Of a stretch of DNA of 64,000 nt, positions 36,060 to 44,702 are shown in pieces (the first letter of the stretch is position 1; each line of letters opens with the position of its first letter). A program made the position numbers and the translations under genes. The DNA is from Laspinema palackyanum D2c (GTDB taxonomy: Bacteria; Cyanobacteriota; Cyanobacteriia; Cyanobacteriales; Laspinemataceae). The notes under the pieces are model-generated. The model worked only from the letters and a program-made list of their open reading frames with translations. It ran no database searches and had not been told where the DNA came from. The DNA is taken from assembly GCF_025370875.1 (NCBI RefSeq), contig NZ_JAMXFD010000005.1:186001-250000 (forward strand). The letters run 5' to 3'.

Positions 36060-37766
36060 CTATTTTTCTTGTCGTTGTTTGAAATCATTGCGCCATTCTC
36101 GCAATTGCTCGGAGGCCACATCTCGCCCCCCTAAGCCAAAGGCTAAGGCAATGGCAACGGCAACGGCACCAAAGAGTAAACCAAAGGCCAAGTTAACAAT
36201 ATGAGGAGCAATCCCCATTTGTTGGAGTGCCATCGCACCGGCTAGGGCAATAATCGCAATTCGAGCCGCTTGAGCCAGAAGTTGGGACTGGGACCCTCGG
36301 GAACCGGAAATGAGATGATAGGCCAGATTCGCCAAGTACAGGCCAATGCCAAAGACGATCAAACCGACGAGAACCTGACCGGCGATGACGAGCAGGCCCT
36401 GCATAATCCTCGTGAGGGCTGCCAATTGCAGGACTTCTGTCGCTGCCACGGCCCCAAAGAGCATAATGCCCACCCAGGTGACAATCCCGACAATTTCTGC
36501 GGGAGTTCTCGTGGGAGACGAGGAGGGTTGGACAACGGTTTGTTGACCCGATCGCATATCCGGCGCATCTGCCGGTGGGGGTTGGGGTGGATTACCACTC
36601 GGGGTTGTAGGCAGACCCAACCAGGAGAAGATGTTGTTAAAGCCGATGCTGCGGAGAATGCGGATGACGATATCCGAGGCGAACTTAGCGATCGCATAAA
36701 ATAACGCCAAAATTAGCCCTGCGGTCAAAATCAGGGGAATGGCGAAGAGAATTTGCGACAGCATGGCGATCGCCGGAACGGAGATCGCAGCGATTTCCAA
36801 CGCATTCAACGCGGCGATCGCAGTCGGAATCAGAATCAAGACATAGACAATCGTCCCAATTAATTGAGACAGGGACATTCCGTCTTGAGTCCGGGACAGA
36901 CCCAACTGAGCACCGAGGCGATCGGTTCCCGTCGCCGCCAGCAAATTGGTGACAATCCCCCGCACAATCCGGGCCATAAACCAACCGACAGCCCCAATAA
37001 TCAGGGCCATCAGAATTTTAGGCACTGCCGACAGAAAGTCATTGACCAAATTCTGAACCGGCACCACATTTAATTCTAAGGCATTCAGAATTAGGGGCAG
37101 AAAGAACAGAAAGATAAACCAGTAGAGGGCGTTGCCGAGAGTTTCATTGAGTAAAAACCGACTTTCCCCAGCCGTCTGGGGGTCTGTTGTCTCTCCTGTT
37201 TGCTCTGCAAGCCGTTCATCTAACCGGAACTGCGTTAATCCCCGAGTCAGCAACATTTTGGAGAGGGTTGCCAGGATCCAGGCTACACCCAACAGGACTG
37301 CCGCACCGCCAATCTTGGGTAGATAGGCGAAAATCTGCTCTAAGAACCGATTTAGGGGCTGGGAAACCACCTCCAGATTCAGGGCCTGGAGAAAGGCGAC
37401 CAAGACAAAAATCATGATCAGCCAGTAAACCGTATTCGAGATCCACTTTTCAGTGGGAGGCATCTCCTGTCCCGGTGCGCGTCCCATGATGGCACTGGCA
37501 ATCCGGTTGTCCAAATTGGTACTGTGGAGGACCTTTCTAATAATTCCTGCCACAAGGGTAGCGAAGATCCAGCCACCGATTAAGATGGCGAGGGCTCCTA
37601 ATAAACTGGGCAGGAATGACCCCAGTTGGACCAAGAGGGCTTGAACAAATCCCGTAACCTGCCCCAGGCCAAAGCCTGTAGCGAATCCAGGTTCTTGAGC
37701 CAGCAGCGCTTCGGGGCTTAAATTACCCCAAACCACGACTGATGTTTCGTGCAAAATTCCATTCAT
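36060..37766 (-). CDS. Mechanosensitive-channel-like protein with repeated TM-helix modules
   Basis: 568 residues. It contains about five copies of a module with a long hydrophobic helix followed by a basic or amphipathic segment: PSLLGALAILIGGWIFATLVAGIIRKVL, PKIGGAAVLLGVAWILATLSKMLL, PKILMALIIGAVGWFMARIVRGIV, PLILTAGLILALFYAIAKFASDIVIRIL and a last one near residue 480 (GQVLVGLIVFGIGLYLANLAYHLI). These match the conserved TM-helix family found beside MscS channels. The MscS pore and beta domain (G/A-rich TM3 plus beta barrel) is not apparent, so channel activity is only inferred from annotation habit. A Pro-rich linker lies near 390-420. Confidence 0.82.
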   Translation of the reverse strand: MNGILHETSVVVWGNLSPEALLAQEPGFATGFGLGQVTGFVQALLVQLGSFLPSLLGALAILIGGWIFATLVAGIIRKVLHSTNLDNRIASAIMGRAPGQEMPPTEKWISNTVYWLIMIFVLVAFLQALNLEVVSQPLNRFLEQIFAYLPKIGGAAVLLGVAWILATLSKMLLTRGLTQFRLDERLAEQTGETTDPQTAGESRFLLNETLGNALYWFIFLFFLPLILNALELNVVPVQNLVNDFLSAVPKILMALIIGAVGWFMARIVRGIVTNLLAATGTDRLGAQLGLSRTQDGMSLSQLIGTIVYVLILIPTAIAALNALEIAAISVPAIAMLSQILFAIPLILTAGLILALFYAIAKFASDIVIRILRSIGFNNIFSWLGLPTTPSGNPPQPPPADAPDMRSGQQTVVQPSSSPTRTPAEIVGIVTWVGIMLFGAVAATEVLQLAALTRIMQGLLVIAGQVLVGLIVFGIGLYLANLAYHLISGSRGSQSQLLAQAARIAIIALAGAMALQQMGIAPHIVNLAFGLLFGAVAVAIALAFGLGGRDVASEQLREWRNDFKQRQEK

Positions 37767-38145
37767 AAGGTGATTTGAGTGTACTTCCGATATGACCGTT
37801 CAACAGCGTTGATCATTCAGTAAATGCCAGTCAGTGCATTTGCCCCTATCCTACAGGGCTACGCATCTTTTGCTGTAGTCTATGCGATCTTTTGCGTTTT
37901 TCCCAATTCTCAACTGAGGTGGAGCAAACGCTTTATGGTTCAATTGTTCGTAACTAGAAATTAGATTAGGGACAATTTGTCACAAAATATTAGAACTGTA
38001 GTGATTTGTAACAATTCTGCCCGAGTCCAAGGGAAGGGTCTGCTGTCTTCTCCCGCCGATACTCCCCGTCCCACTCTTCTAGCCCATAGAAATTTCTTTT
38101 CTAGGGGGAATTTTTGTAAAAGATTGTCATCATTAGGTTTATCTC
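37767..38145. other. Gene-free divergent promoter region
   Basis: 379 bases between the channel-like gene and the SRPBCC gene. No reading frame is supportable. An AT-rich stretch with TTGTAACAA lies around 37970-38010. No family repeats are seen. Confidence 0.4.
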
Positions 38146-38607
38146 ATGTCATCTCAAGTCTTTGAACAGTCGATTCACATTCAGGCGAGTCCTCCGGTGG
38201 TTGATTACTGTATTACCGATCGCACATTAATGCACCAGTGGTTGAATCCCGCCTTACGTTGCGAACCGATTGGTGAATGGGATACCTCTGTGGGGGGTCG
38301 CAGTCGGTTTATTTTGAATATTCCGCTGTTGCAACCGAGTTTAAATTGTGCGATCGCCCAACGGGAACCGGGACTGATTGTCTGGGAGTTTCAGGGATTT
38401 TTTAAGGGTTGCGATCGCTGGGATTGTCAACCCGACGGCAATCAGACTCGACTCGTCAATCGTTTTGAATTTGAAATTCCCAATCCTTTAGTCGCCTGGG
38501 GCTTCAATCTGTTTGCCGCCACTTGGACCCGGAAAGATATGCAGGCCCAACTCCATCGCCTCAAACAAATTGCTGAACAAATTGCTCCGAATCTAGCCGA
38601 AAGTTAA
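38146..38607 (+). CDS. SRPBCC (START/Bet v1-like) family protein
   Basis: 153 residues with the typical SRPBCC pattern: FEQSIHIQASPPVVDYCITDRTLMHQWLNPALRCEP at the start, a central beta sheet (GRSRFILNIP, LIVWEFQGFFKGCDRW) and a C-terminal amphipathic helix (TRKDMQAQLHRLKQIAEQIA). It would bind a hydrophobic ligand or act as a cyclase/dehydratase-like fold; the ligand is unknown. The start is uncertain by a few codons. Confidence 0.83.
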   Translation: MSSQVFEQSIHIQASPPVVDYCITDRTLMHQWLNPALRCEPIGEWDTSVGGRSRFILNIPLLQPSLNCAIAQREPGLIVWEFQGFFKGCDRWDCQPDGNQTRLVNRFEFEIPNPLVAWGFNLFAATWTRKDMQAQLHRLKQIAEQIAPNLAES

Positions 38608-38680
38608 TCCGTTAAAAGTTGTTTCTAAAGAAAGATTGACAAAAATAAAAAGATATGCAGCAGCGGTTTTAATTTTATCC

Positions 38681-39511
38681 TTACTCATTTTCCTGCCAAC
38701 GGAGGCGATCGAGAATTTGCCGAATTACTGAGGCATCTTCGGCATGAGGAACGCGGTCCAAATAGGTTTGTAAGTCCTGACGGGCCTGAGCCCATCGGCC
38801 ATTTTGATAGTAAAATAAACCGCGATCGCGCAATTCCAACGGTGAACCTGGAAACAACAGCAAAATCCGTTCGATCGCCCCTAGACATTTCTCCGAATCC
38901 CCGCGATTCAGATAAATCATCTTCAAATTGGTCAGCATCCGGGCCAAAAACTCTTTGCGCGTCACCGCTTTTAAAAACTCCGGACGCATGGACACTTCCG
39001 GACCGTAAATTTGCTGGAGACGTTGTTGGCAGTCTTCCTCAAACAACACCTCCCCCCGATTAAACGCATCTACAAAAATACCCGCCCCTTCAAACTCTGG
39101 GCGAATTAAAAAATGTCCGGGCATCCCGATTCCCACCATTGGAAAATCCAGCCGCCTTGCAATTTCCAGGTAAATTAAGGCTAGGGTGATGGGGATGCCA
39201 GTGCGACGGGCGATCGCATCGTTCAGGAAACTATTACAGGGGTCATAATAATCCCGGGTATTGCCAGTAAACCCTAAATCTTCATAGAGATAGTCATTGA
39301 TTGCTTTAACAATTCGCAAGGGATAGCGTTGATCCTTTAACCGTTGTGCAACCTCCTGGGCCATCACATCCAGGACATTGAGATATTCCGCCGGATCCAG
39401 GGTGGGATATTCTTCTTGCGCGATGTACAGCGCTGCCTTGGCGAGATCGATTTGGTCGTCGTTTTGGTGAATCTCTTGGTAGAACGATTGCCGCGCTAGG
39501 GGAAAGTTCAT
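38681..39511 (-). CDS. SirB1-family protein (transglutaminase-like domain with TPR)
   Basis: 276 residues. The N-terminal part has the SirB1 signature CNSFLNDAIARRTGIPITLALIYLEIARRL with FPMVGIGMPGHFL, a transglutaminase-like core in which the Cys residue (YDPCNSF) and a later His are kept. The C-terminal 90 residues hold TPR-like helices (YLNRGDSEKCLGAIERILLLFPGSPLELRDRGLFYYQNG). Biochemical function is not established for the family. Convergent with the SRPBCC gene, 73 bases apart. Confidence 0.88.
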   Translation of the reverse strand: MNFPLARQSFYQEIHQNDDQIDLAKAALYIAQEEYPTLDPAEYLNVLDVMAQEVAQRLKDQRYPLRIVKAINDYLYEDLGFTGNTRDYYDPCNSFLNDAIARRTGIPITLALIYLEIARRLDFPMVGIGMPGHFLIRPEFEGAGIFVDAFNRGEVLFEEDCQQRLQQIYGPEVSMRPEFLKAVTRKEFLARMLTNLKMIYLNRGDSEKCLGAIERILLLFPGSPLELRDRGLFYYQNGRWAQARQDLQTYLDRVPHAEDASVIRQILDRLRWQENE

Positions 39512-39706
39512 CTGAATTTAAAACGAGTAAATAGAATTGCCCTGGGGTCTCAAGGCGATCGGGCCTATCTCCCCCTGAAGATAGCAAAGATTTGACCCCC
39601 TGATTATTTTTTACCTCAATGACTTGATTGGGTGAAGTACCCTAGAAACGAAACCGAAACAAGGCAACTGCACCTGTCGTCCCCCCAAGCGCTTACTATT
39701 AAGGTT

Positions 39707-40573
39707 ATGACTCTTGTTACTCTACCCCTAGCCTTGACCTTTGCCTCCCCAGGCCCGATCATCGTCGAAATCGGACCCCTAACCATCCGTTGGTATGGGT
39801 TCTTAATTGCGACTGCTGTCTTGATTGGCGTCAGTCTCTCGCAATTTTTGGCCAAACGCCGCAACGTCAACCCGGACCTAATGGGGGACTTGATCCTCTG
39901 GTTAGTCGTTGGCGCAATTCCCTTAGCGCGACTGTATTATGTTTTGTTTCAGTGGGAAAACTATGCCGATAATCCCAGCCAAATCTTTGCCATTTGGCGA
40001 GGAGGGATTGCCATTCACGGCGCAATTCTTGGCGGGACGATCGCCACGTTAATTTTTGCCCGACTCAAACGCATTCCCTTCTGGCAATTAGCCGATTTAG
40101 TCGCACCCTCTGTAATTTTAGGTCAGGCGATCGGACGCTGGGGCAACTTCTTTAATTCCGAAGCCTTCGGCAGACCCACGGATTTACCCTGGAGACTCTA
40201 CATCCCCCCGGAATCTCGTCCCTTTCAATATGTTGGCGAGCAATATTTCCATCCCACTTTTTTATATGAATCCCTGTGGAATCTGGCCTTATTTGCCTTA
40301 TTACTGTTTTTATTTTTTCGAGACTTACAAGGCAAACCCCGTTTAAAAGTCGGCACCTTATTTTTAGTCTATATGGCCGTCTATAGCTGCGGTCGCTTCT
40401 GGATTGAAGGGTTGCGACTCGATAGCTTAATGTTCGGTCCCCTCAGAATGGCTCAGTTTGTCAGTTTAACGGGTATTGTCTTAGGAATAGCGGGATTAAT
40501 CTGGCTTTATGGGTTCAATCGTCCTTTGCCGGATGTCGTATCCCGCAGCAATGGGGAAACCTCTTCTTCCTAG
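39707..40573 (+). CDS. lgt: Prolipoprotein diacylglyceryl transferase
   Basis: Inner-membrane enzyme attaching diacylglycerol to the lipobox Cys of prelipoproteins. 288 residues from the ATG at 39707 ([17 protein letters not shown]); the longer open frame to 39632 is unlikely. Hallmarks are [16 protein letters not shown], the catalytic [19 protein letters not shown] and [13 protein letters not shown]. Seven membrane segments are expected. cobM follows on the same strand after a 254-base gap that holds a repeat and a minus-strand terminator. Confidence 0.95.
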   Translation: MTLVTLPLALTFASPGPIIVEIGPLTIRWYGFLIATAVLIGVSLSQFLAKRRNVNPDLMGDLILWLVVGAIPLARLYYVLFQWENYADNPSQIFAIWRGGIAIHGAILGGTIATLIFARLKRIPFWQLADLVAPSVILGQAIGRWGNFFNSEAFGRPTDLPWRLYIPPESRPFQYVGEQYFHPTFLYESLWNLALFALLLFLFFRDLQGKPRLKVGTLFLVYMAVYSCGRFWIEGLRLDSLMFGPLRMAQFVSLTGIVLGIAGLIWLYGFNRPLPDVVSRSNGETSSS

Positions 40574-40592
40574 AAATTTCCCCAAAAAAACC

Positions 40593-40665
40593 AGGACAAG
40601 AAACCGGGTTTCTTACCCAGATTTCGGGAAAATTTCCCCAGATGTTGTCAAGAAACCCGGTTTAT
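40593..40665. repeat. AGAAACCGGGTTTCT inverted-repeat element
   Basis: AAGAAACCGGGTTTCTT at 40598-40614 and AAGAAACCCGGTTT at 40650-40663 flank a 35-base spacer. Another copy of the family seen at 31.0, 42.7 and 52.2 kb. It follows the lgt stop by 20 bases and could serve as its terminator. Confidence 0.75.
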
Positions 40666-40696
40666 AACTTTTACTGTAAACCGGCCTGAACATTGA

Positions 40697-40800
40697 CCCC
40701 AAAAAAGAAAAAACCCTAGAATAAATTCTAGGGGTGAATCAGGGTGCATCTACCAGTGCTTGATTACCTCATAGCCTGGGTACTATCCGGAACCTTCCCA
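40697..40800 (-). ncRNA. Candidate small RNA, copy 2
   Basis: On the minus strand the block GTAGATGCACCCTGAT (about 40739-40754), identical to that of copy 1 at 22.1 kb, is followed by a perfect terminator hairpin CCCTAGAA-TTTA-TTCTAGGG and TTTTTTCTTTTTT. No minus-strand gene lies upstream: both neighbours, lgt and cobM, are on the plus strand. The terminator therefore implies an independent minus-strand transcript that starts in or near the 5' end of cobM. The promoter is not clear. Length and start are estimates. Confidence 0.5.
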
Positions 40801-40827
40801 ATCCTTTTGCTTTTTTGTTTGATTTTG

Positions 40828-41667
40828 ATGTCAAAACTCCAACCAACGGACCAAGAACCAACCGATCGGGCTGTACTTAAACCCGGCGTTTATATCGTTG
40901 GGGCCGGACCGGGTGACCCGGATTTATTAACGGTCAAAGCTCAAAAAATCCTGGCGATCGCCGATACCATTCTCTACGCCGACTCCCTCATTCCCCAACA
41001 AATTTTAGCAGGGGTTCGCCCAGATGCCGAAGTCATTCCCACCAGCAATAAAACCCTAGAAGACATCTTACCGATCATGATTGACCGCGTGCGCCAAGGT
41101 CAGTCTGTCGTTCGCCTCCATTCTGGGGACCCCAGCCTCTACAGTGCTATCTCCGAACAACTGCAATTCTTAGCCGATGCGGACATTCCCTGTGAAATTA
41201 TCCCGGGAATTAGTGCCTTTCAAGCAGCAGCAGCCAAACTCAACCTGGAGCTCACCATCCCTGAACTGGTGCAAACCATCATCCTGACCCGGGTCAGTGG
41301 TCGAGCCTCTTCCGTCCCGGAATCGGAAGAATTAGCCGCTTTAGCCGCCCATAAAGCTAGTTTGTGCCTGTATTTAAGTGCGCGCCACATTGAAGAGACT
41401 CAAGCCAAACTGATGGAACATTATCCCGCAGAAATGCCAGTCGCCATCTGCTACCGGATTGGATGGCCCGATGAAAAAATTGTGGTGGTCCCTCTGAAAG
41501 AGATGGCGCAAGTCACTCAGGCTGAAAACTTAATTCGGACCACCCTGTATTTAATTAGTCCAGCTTTGGCGGAAGTGAAAACCCAGGGGGGGAAAGAAAC
41601 CGGGCGATCGCGCCTCTACCATCCAGAACATAGCCACCTGTTTCGACCGACCCATCCCCAGGGATGA
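40828..41667 (+). CDS. cobM: Precorrin-4 C(11)-methyltransferase
   Basis: SAM-dependent methyltransferase of corrin ring synthesis (cobalamin pathway). 279 residues from the ATG at 40828. The tetrapyrrole methylase signature is YIVGAGPGDPDLLTVKAQKIL, with YADSLI, RLHSGDPSLYSAISEQ and PGISAFQAAAAKL. The open frame upstream to 40744 includes a hydrophobic but unconserved leader that overlaps the minus-strand sRNA candidate, so the internal start is preferred. No other cob genes are adjacent. Confidence 0.92.
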   Translation: MSKLQPTDQEPTDRAVLKPGVYIVGAGPGDPDLLTVKAQKILAIADTILYADSLIPQQILAGVRPDAEVIPTSNKTLEDILPIMIDRVRQGQSVVRLHSGDPSLYSAISEQLQFLADADIPCEIIPGISAFQAAAAKLNLELTIPELVQTIILTRVSGRASSVPESEELAALAAHKASLCLYLSARHIEETQAKLMEHYPAEMPVAICYRIGWPDEKIVVVPLKEMAQVTQAENLIRTTLYLISPALAEVKTQGGKETGRSRLYHPEHSHLFRPTHPQG

Positions 41668-41729
41668 CGCCCCGTCGGATACTCTAATATAAATGACCAT
41701 CAGTTCTGTATCGAAAAATAGGTAAAGCC

Positions 41730-42209
41730 TTGCTAGACGAACAAGCCAAAAAAACAATCCTCCGCAAGATTCCCCACGGACTCTATATTTGCGGTGTCAA
41801 AGATGGGGAAAATGTCAACGGATTCACCGCCAGTTGGGTGATGCAGGGGTCTTTTGAACCCCCCTTAGTCATCAACTGTGTGAAACAAGATTCCGGGTCC
41901 CATGCCATGATTGAAGCCAGTGGCGTCTTTGCTCTGAGTGTCTTAGAAGCGGGACAAAAAGACTTAGCCCAAAAATTCTTTAAACCCCAGCGCCGGGTGG
42001 GGGATAAATTTGAAGATGTGGAGTTTTATTTGGGAGAAACCGGCTGTCCGATTATCTCAGACTCCCTGGGGTATGTGGAATGTAATGTGGTGGGTTCGGT
42101 GAAAAAGGGCGATCACACGGTCTTTGTCGGCGAAGTGATTGCCGCAGGAGTCCACCGCGAAGGGGAACCCTTGTTGCTGGAAAGCACCGGATGGAATTAC
42201 GGCGGATAA
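41730..42209 (+). CDS. Flavin reductase family (FMN-binding) protein
   Basis: 159 residues, with a TTG start. It is a single flavin-reductase-like split barrel: KIPHGLYICGVKDGENVNGFTASWVMQGSFEPPLV matches the FMN-binding N-terminal part, followed by KQDSGSHAMIEASGVFALSVL and the C-terminal VGEVIAAGVHREGEPLLL. The fold is shared with the C-terminal module of flavodiiron proteins. 62 bases after cobM and 66 before the tautomerase gene on the same strand, so possibly cotranscribed. Reductant unknown. Confidence 0.88.
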   Translation: MLDEQAKKTILRKIPHGLYICGVKDGENVNGFTASWVMQGSFEPPLVINCVKQDSGSHAMIEASGVFALSVLEAGQKDLAQKFFKPQRRVGDKFEDVEFYLGETGCPIISDSLGYVECNVVGSVKKGDHTVFVGEVIAAGVHREGEPLLLESTGWNYGG

Positions 42210-42275
42210 TTTGGGATAGAGACTGTTTCGGGATCCCGATTTGAATCAGAAAGACGCAAGTTAGAAGGTCAATTT

Positions 42276-42626
42276 ATGCCCCTGATTAAAGTTAAAACTT
42301 CCGTGTCTACACCGGAGAATGCTGCAATTGCGACCCTGCTCAAGGGACTTTCCTCCAGCTTGGCGAAGCATCTGGGAAAACCTGAATCTTATGTGATGAC
42401 GGCGTTTAATGCGGATGTGCCGATGACATTTGCCGGAACCTTTGACCCGGTTTGCTACATCGAAGTTAAGAGTGTAGGGACGATCCGTCCGGAACAAACA
42501 CAAGCGATGAGCAAAGATTTTTGCAATAAGATTCATCAGGCGATCGGGGTTCCGCAAAATCGGATCTATATCGAATTTACCGATGCCGAGGGTTCCATGT
42601 GGGGCTGGAATGGCTCCACGTTTTAA
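42276..42626 (+). CDS. MIF/phenylpyruvate-tautomerase-like protein
   Basis: 116 residues of the tautomerase superfamily. The catalytic Pro follows the initiator Met (MPLIKVKTSVS), and the MIF-type features LAKHLGKPESYVMTAF, SVGTIRPEQTQAMS and NRIYIEFTDAEGSMWGWNGSTF are present. Cyanobacterial homologues of macrophage migration inhibitory factor are common; the physiological substrate is not known. Last gene of a possible cobM-flavin reductase-MIF run; a terminator follows at 42.78 kb. Confidence 0.92.
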   Translation: MPLIKVKTSVSTPENAAIATLLKGLSSSLAKHLGKPESYVMTAFNADVPMTFAGTFDPVCYIEVKSVGTIRPEQTQAMSKDFCNKIHQAIGVPQNRIYIEFTDAEGSMWGWNGSTF

Positions 42627-42692
42627 GTTTTAGCCGGATTCATAATGGTCCTCCGTTAGTTCAGGGCTAGGACCTCGGTTCCCAATTCCATG

Positions 42693-42772
42693 AGTCGGAC
42701 CAGAAACCGGGTTTCTGACCCTAATTTGTTGCCTCTGAGCAGAAATTAGGTCAAGAGACCCGGTTTGTCTGA
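42693..42772. repeat. AGAAACCGGGTTTCT inverted-repeat element
   Basis: CAGAAACCGGGTTTCTGA (42701-42718) and AAGAGACCCGGTTTGTCTGA (42753-42772) enclose a spacer holding a second complementary pair CTAATTT/AAATTAG. One right-arm base differs from other copies. Fourth clear member of this family in the window. Confidence 0.75.
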
Positions 42773-42781
42773 CTCTGACTG

Positions 42782-42809
42782 TACCGCCCTATCGGGGGTG
42801 GCTTTTTTT
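42782..42809 (+). terminator. Intrinsic terminator
   Basis: TACCGCCC-TATCG-GGGGTGGC followed by seven T: a stem of about six pairs and a T-run on the plus strand, after the MIF-like gene and its trailing repeat. Confidence 0.6.
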
Positions 42810-42896
42810 GGAGGGTGGGGAGATGGAGAGGGGAGATGGAGAGGCGCACTCCCTCGGAAACGGATTTCCGACTCTATACTGGAGGGGGTCGAAAAT

Positions 42897-42914
42897 GTTG
42901 TAAATCTTTACAAC
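42897..42914. promoter_or_regulatory. Palindromic candidate operator GTTGTAAA-TC-TTTACAAC
   Basis: A perfect 8-bp dyad separated by two bases, 90 bases before the oxidoreductase start. It is followed closely by TGTGATACT, which could be an extended -10 element. The position and symmetry suit a dimeric repressor. I cannot name the regulator; no regulator gene is adjacent. A second dyad, CGGAAA-CGGA-TTTCCG, lies just upstream near 42855. Confidence 0.45.
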
Positions 42915-43004
42915 GGAAGCGCTTGTGATACTATCGGGTTGGTGTGCGAGGCCAGATGCCTGTCAAGCGGCTCTGACTAATGGTGGTGGAGGAGACATCA
43001 AGGA

Positions 43005-44099
43005 GTGCAAAATAATCCCATGAAAGCTCGGCAATTGAATCATCATAACCAGAAAAGTCAACCGGAACCCTTGCGAATTGGGGTGATTGGCGTGGGCAGT
43101 ATGGGACAGCATCATACCCGTGTTCTGAGTTTGCTCAAAGATATTGAATTAGTCGGTGTGGCTGATGTTAATGTAGAGCGCGGACTCGACATTGCCAGTA
43201 AATATCGGATTCGCTTTTTTGAAAATTATCAAGATTTGCTGCCTCATGTGGATGCGGTTTGTATTGCGGTCCCCACGCGCCTGCATCATGCGGTAGGAAT
43301 GAGCTGCCTGCGATCGGGGGTTCATGTTTTAATTGAAAAACCGATCGCCGCGAGTATTGCTGAAGCGGAATCTTTGGTGAATGAGGCAGCAGAGTCGGGA
43401 TGTATTCTGCAAGTGGGACATATTGAACGGTTTAATCCGGCATTCCAGGAATTGAGCAAGGTCCTCAAAACGGAACAAGTGCTGGCGATCGAAGCTCACC
43501 GCATGAGTCCTTACAGCGATCGGGCAAACGATGTCTCCGTCGTCTTAGATTTAATGATCCATGACATCGACCTCATTTTAGAATTAGCTGCCGCCCCTGT
43601 TGTGCGATTAACCGCTAGTGGCAGTCGCACCAGTCAAGACAGGTCGGAAGGTAATTCTTATTTAGATTATGTAACCGCAACCTTGGGATTTGCCAATGGC
43701 GTGATTGCCACTGTCACCGCCAGTAAAGTCACCCACCGGAAATTACGACGCATCGTCACCCATTGCAAAAATTCCCTAACCGAAGCGGATTTTCTCAACA
43801 ATGAAATTTTAATCCACCGGAAAACTACGGCGAATTATAGGACCGAATATGGTCAAGTGCTGTACCGCCAAGATGGCTTAATCGAAAAAGTTTATACCAG
43901 TAATATAGAACCCTTACACGCCGAATTAGAACATTTTATCCAATGTGTTCGCGGTGGCAATCAACCCTCAGTCGGCGGAGAACAAGCTCTCAAAGCCCTG
44001 CGATTAGCCAGCTTAATCGAACAAATGGCCCTCGATGGTCAAGTCTGGAATGTAGATAATTTAGAGTTTGTCAAACCCACTGGCGTCAGTTTTGGGTAA
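43005..44099 (+). CDS. Gfo/Idh/MocA-family NAD(P)-dependent oxidoreductase
   Basis: 364 residues. The N-terminal Rossmann fold reads RIGVIGVGSMGQHHTRVL, with the EKPIAAS segment near residue 110 containing the family catalytic Lys, followed by the GHIERFNPAF and VLDLMIHDIDLILEL segments of the C-terminal domain. Substrate probably a sugar or sugar-nucleotide derivative. GTG at 43005 with GGAGGAG ten bases upstream; the ATG at 43020 with AAGGAG 14 bases upstream is an alternative. Stand-alone gene behind a palindromic candidate operator. Confidence 0.9.
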   Translation: MQNNPMKARQLNHHNQKSQPEPLRIGVIGVGSMGQHHTRVLSLLKDIELVGVADVNVERGLDIASKYRIRFFENYQDLLPHVDAVCIAVPTRLHHAVGMSCLRSGVHVLIEKPIAASIAEAESLVNEAAESGCILQVGHIERFNPAFQELSKVLKTEQVLAIEAHRMSPYSDRANDVSVVLDLMIHDIDLILELAAAPVVRLTASGSRTSQDRSEGNSYLDYVTATLGFANGVIATVTASKVTHRKLRRIVTHCKNSLTEADFLNNEILIHRKTTANYRTEYGQVLYRQDGLIEKVYTSNIEPLHAELEHFIQCVRGGNQPSVGGEQALKALRLASLIEQMALDGQVWNVDNLEFVKPTGVSFG

Positions 44100-44149
44100 C
44101 GCGAACCCATCTCGTAGAGTGGCAATGCATCCTTAAATAACTGTAAACC

Positions 44150-44350
44150 ATGAAAATCCCCATTGAGATAGATCAACAACTGATTGCAGAGGCTCTAGCC
44201 TTGAGCAACTTTTCCACAGAAAATCAATTAATAGAAGATGCTTTGCGGGAATACATTCAACGGCGTCAGCAACAGAAAATATTAGAATTATTTGGGACAA
44301 TAGATTATGAAGAAAGCTATGATTACAAACAGCAAAGAACCCTAGAATGA
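44150..44350 (+). CDS. VapB-type antitoxin (orphan)
   Basis: 66 residues. The N-terminal ribbon-helix-helix-like segment is MKIPIEIDQQLIAEALALSN, followed by QLIEDALREYIQRRQQQKILELFG and a Tyr/Glu-rich toxin-binding tail (IDYEESYDY). This is the layout of VapB2/Bacteroides-type antitoxins paired with PIN toxins. The stop overlaps the start of vapC by four bases (ATGA), the normal TA arrangement, but the toxin gene is broken. The antitoxin itself has no visible defect. Confidence 0.82.
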   Translation: MKIPIEIDQQLIAEALALSNFSTENQLIEDALREYIQRRQQQKILELFGTIDYEESYDYKQQRTLE

Positions 44351-44481
44351 AGGCGATCGTTGATACTTCAGTCTGGTCCCTTGCCTTACGACGGAATAGC
44401 CCGCCCGATGAGATTTCTCAGGGTAAGGCATTGCGAGATTTGATTACAGATTGAAGAGTAGTTTTGCTGGGTGTAAATTGA
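44347..44481 (+). pseudogene. Disrupted VapC PIN-domain toxin gene
   Basis: Starts MKAIVDTSVWSLALRR, the typical VapC N-terminus with the first catalytic Asp in VDTSVW. After 35 codons a TGA (44452-44454) stops the frame exactly where homologues have Gly (LITD-stop-RVVLLGV), then a second in-frame TGA follows at 44479. The protein sense continues across the first stop in the same frame, so this is a nonsense change, not a frameshift. The remaining PIN domain is missing or unrecognisable in the 44482-44700 stretch. Confidence 0.8.
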
Positions 44482-44702
44482 GGCGATCGCAGGGCAATCC
44501 ATTAATTTAGATCCGGTTGTGATTAGCGGCTCCTGGGTTATAATATCCTCAATGTTTTATGGAAATCTGCTGTTGATTCCACTGAATTAATGTTGGGCGG
44601 TCAGTTTGCAGGGGCGAACCCATGAGTTAGATATGAACAAAAGTTTTAGGGAAATTGTCTGTTGATGCCTAGCAGCGGTGGATATTTGCAAATCATTTAG
44701 TG

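Noticed and set aside
44482-44700. Possible further VapC fragments near 44665 (CLAAVDICK-like)
   Set aside because: The similarity is short, in a shifted frame and not convincing enough to extend the pseudogene.
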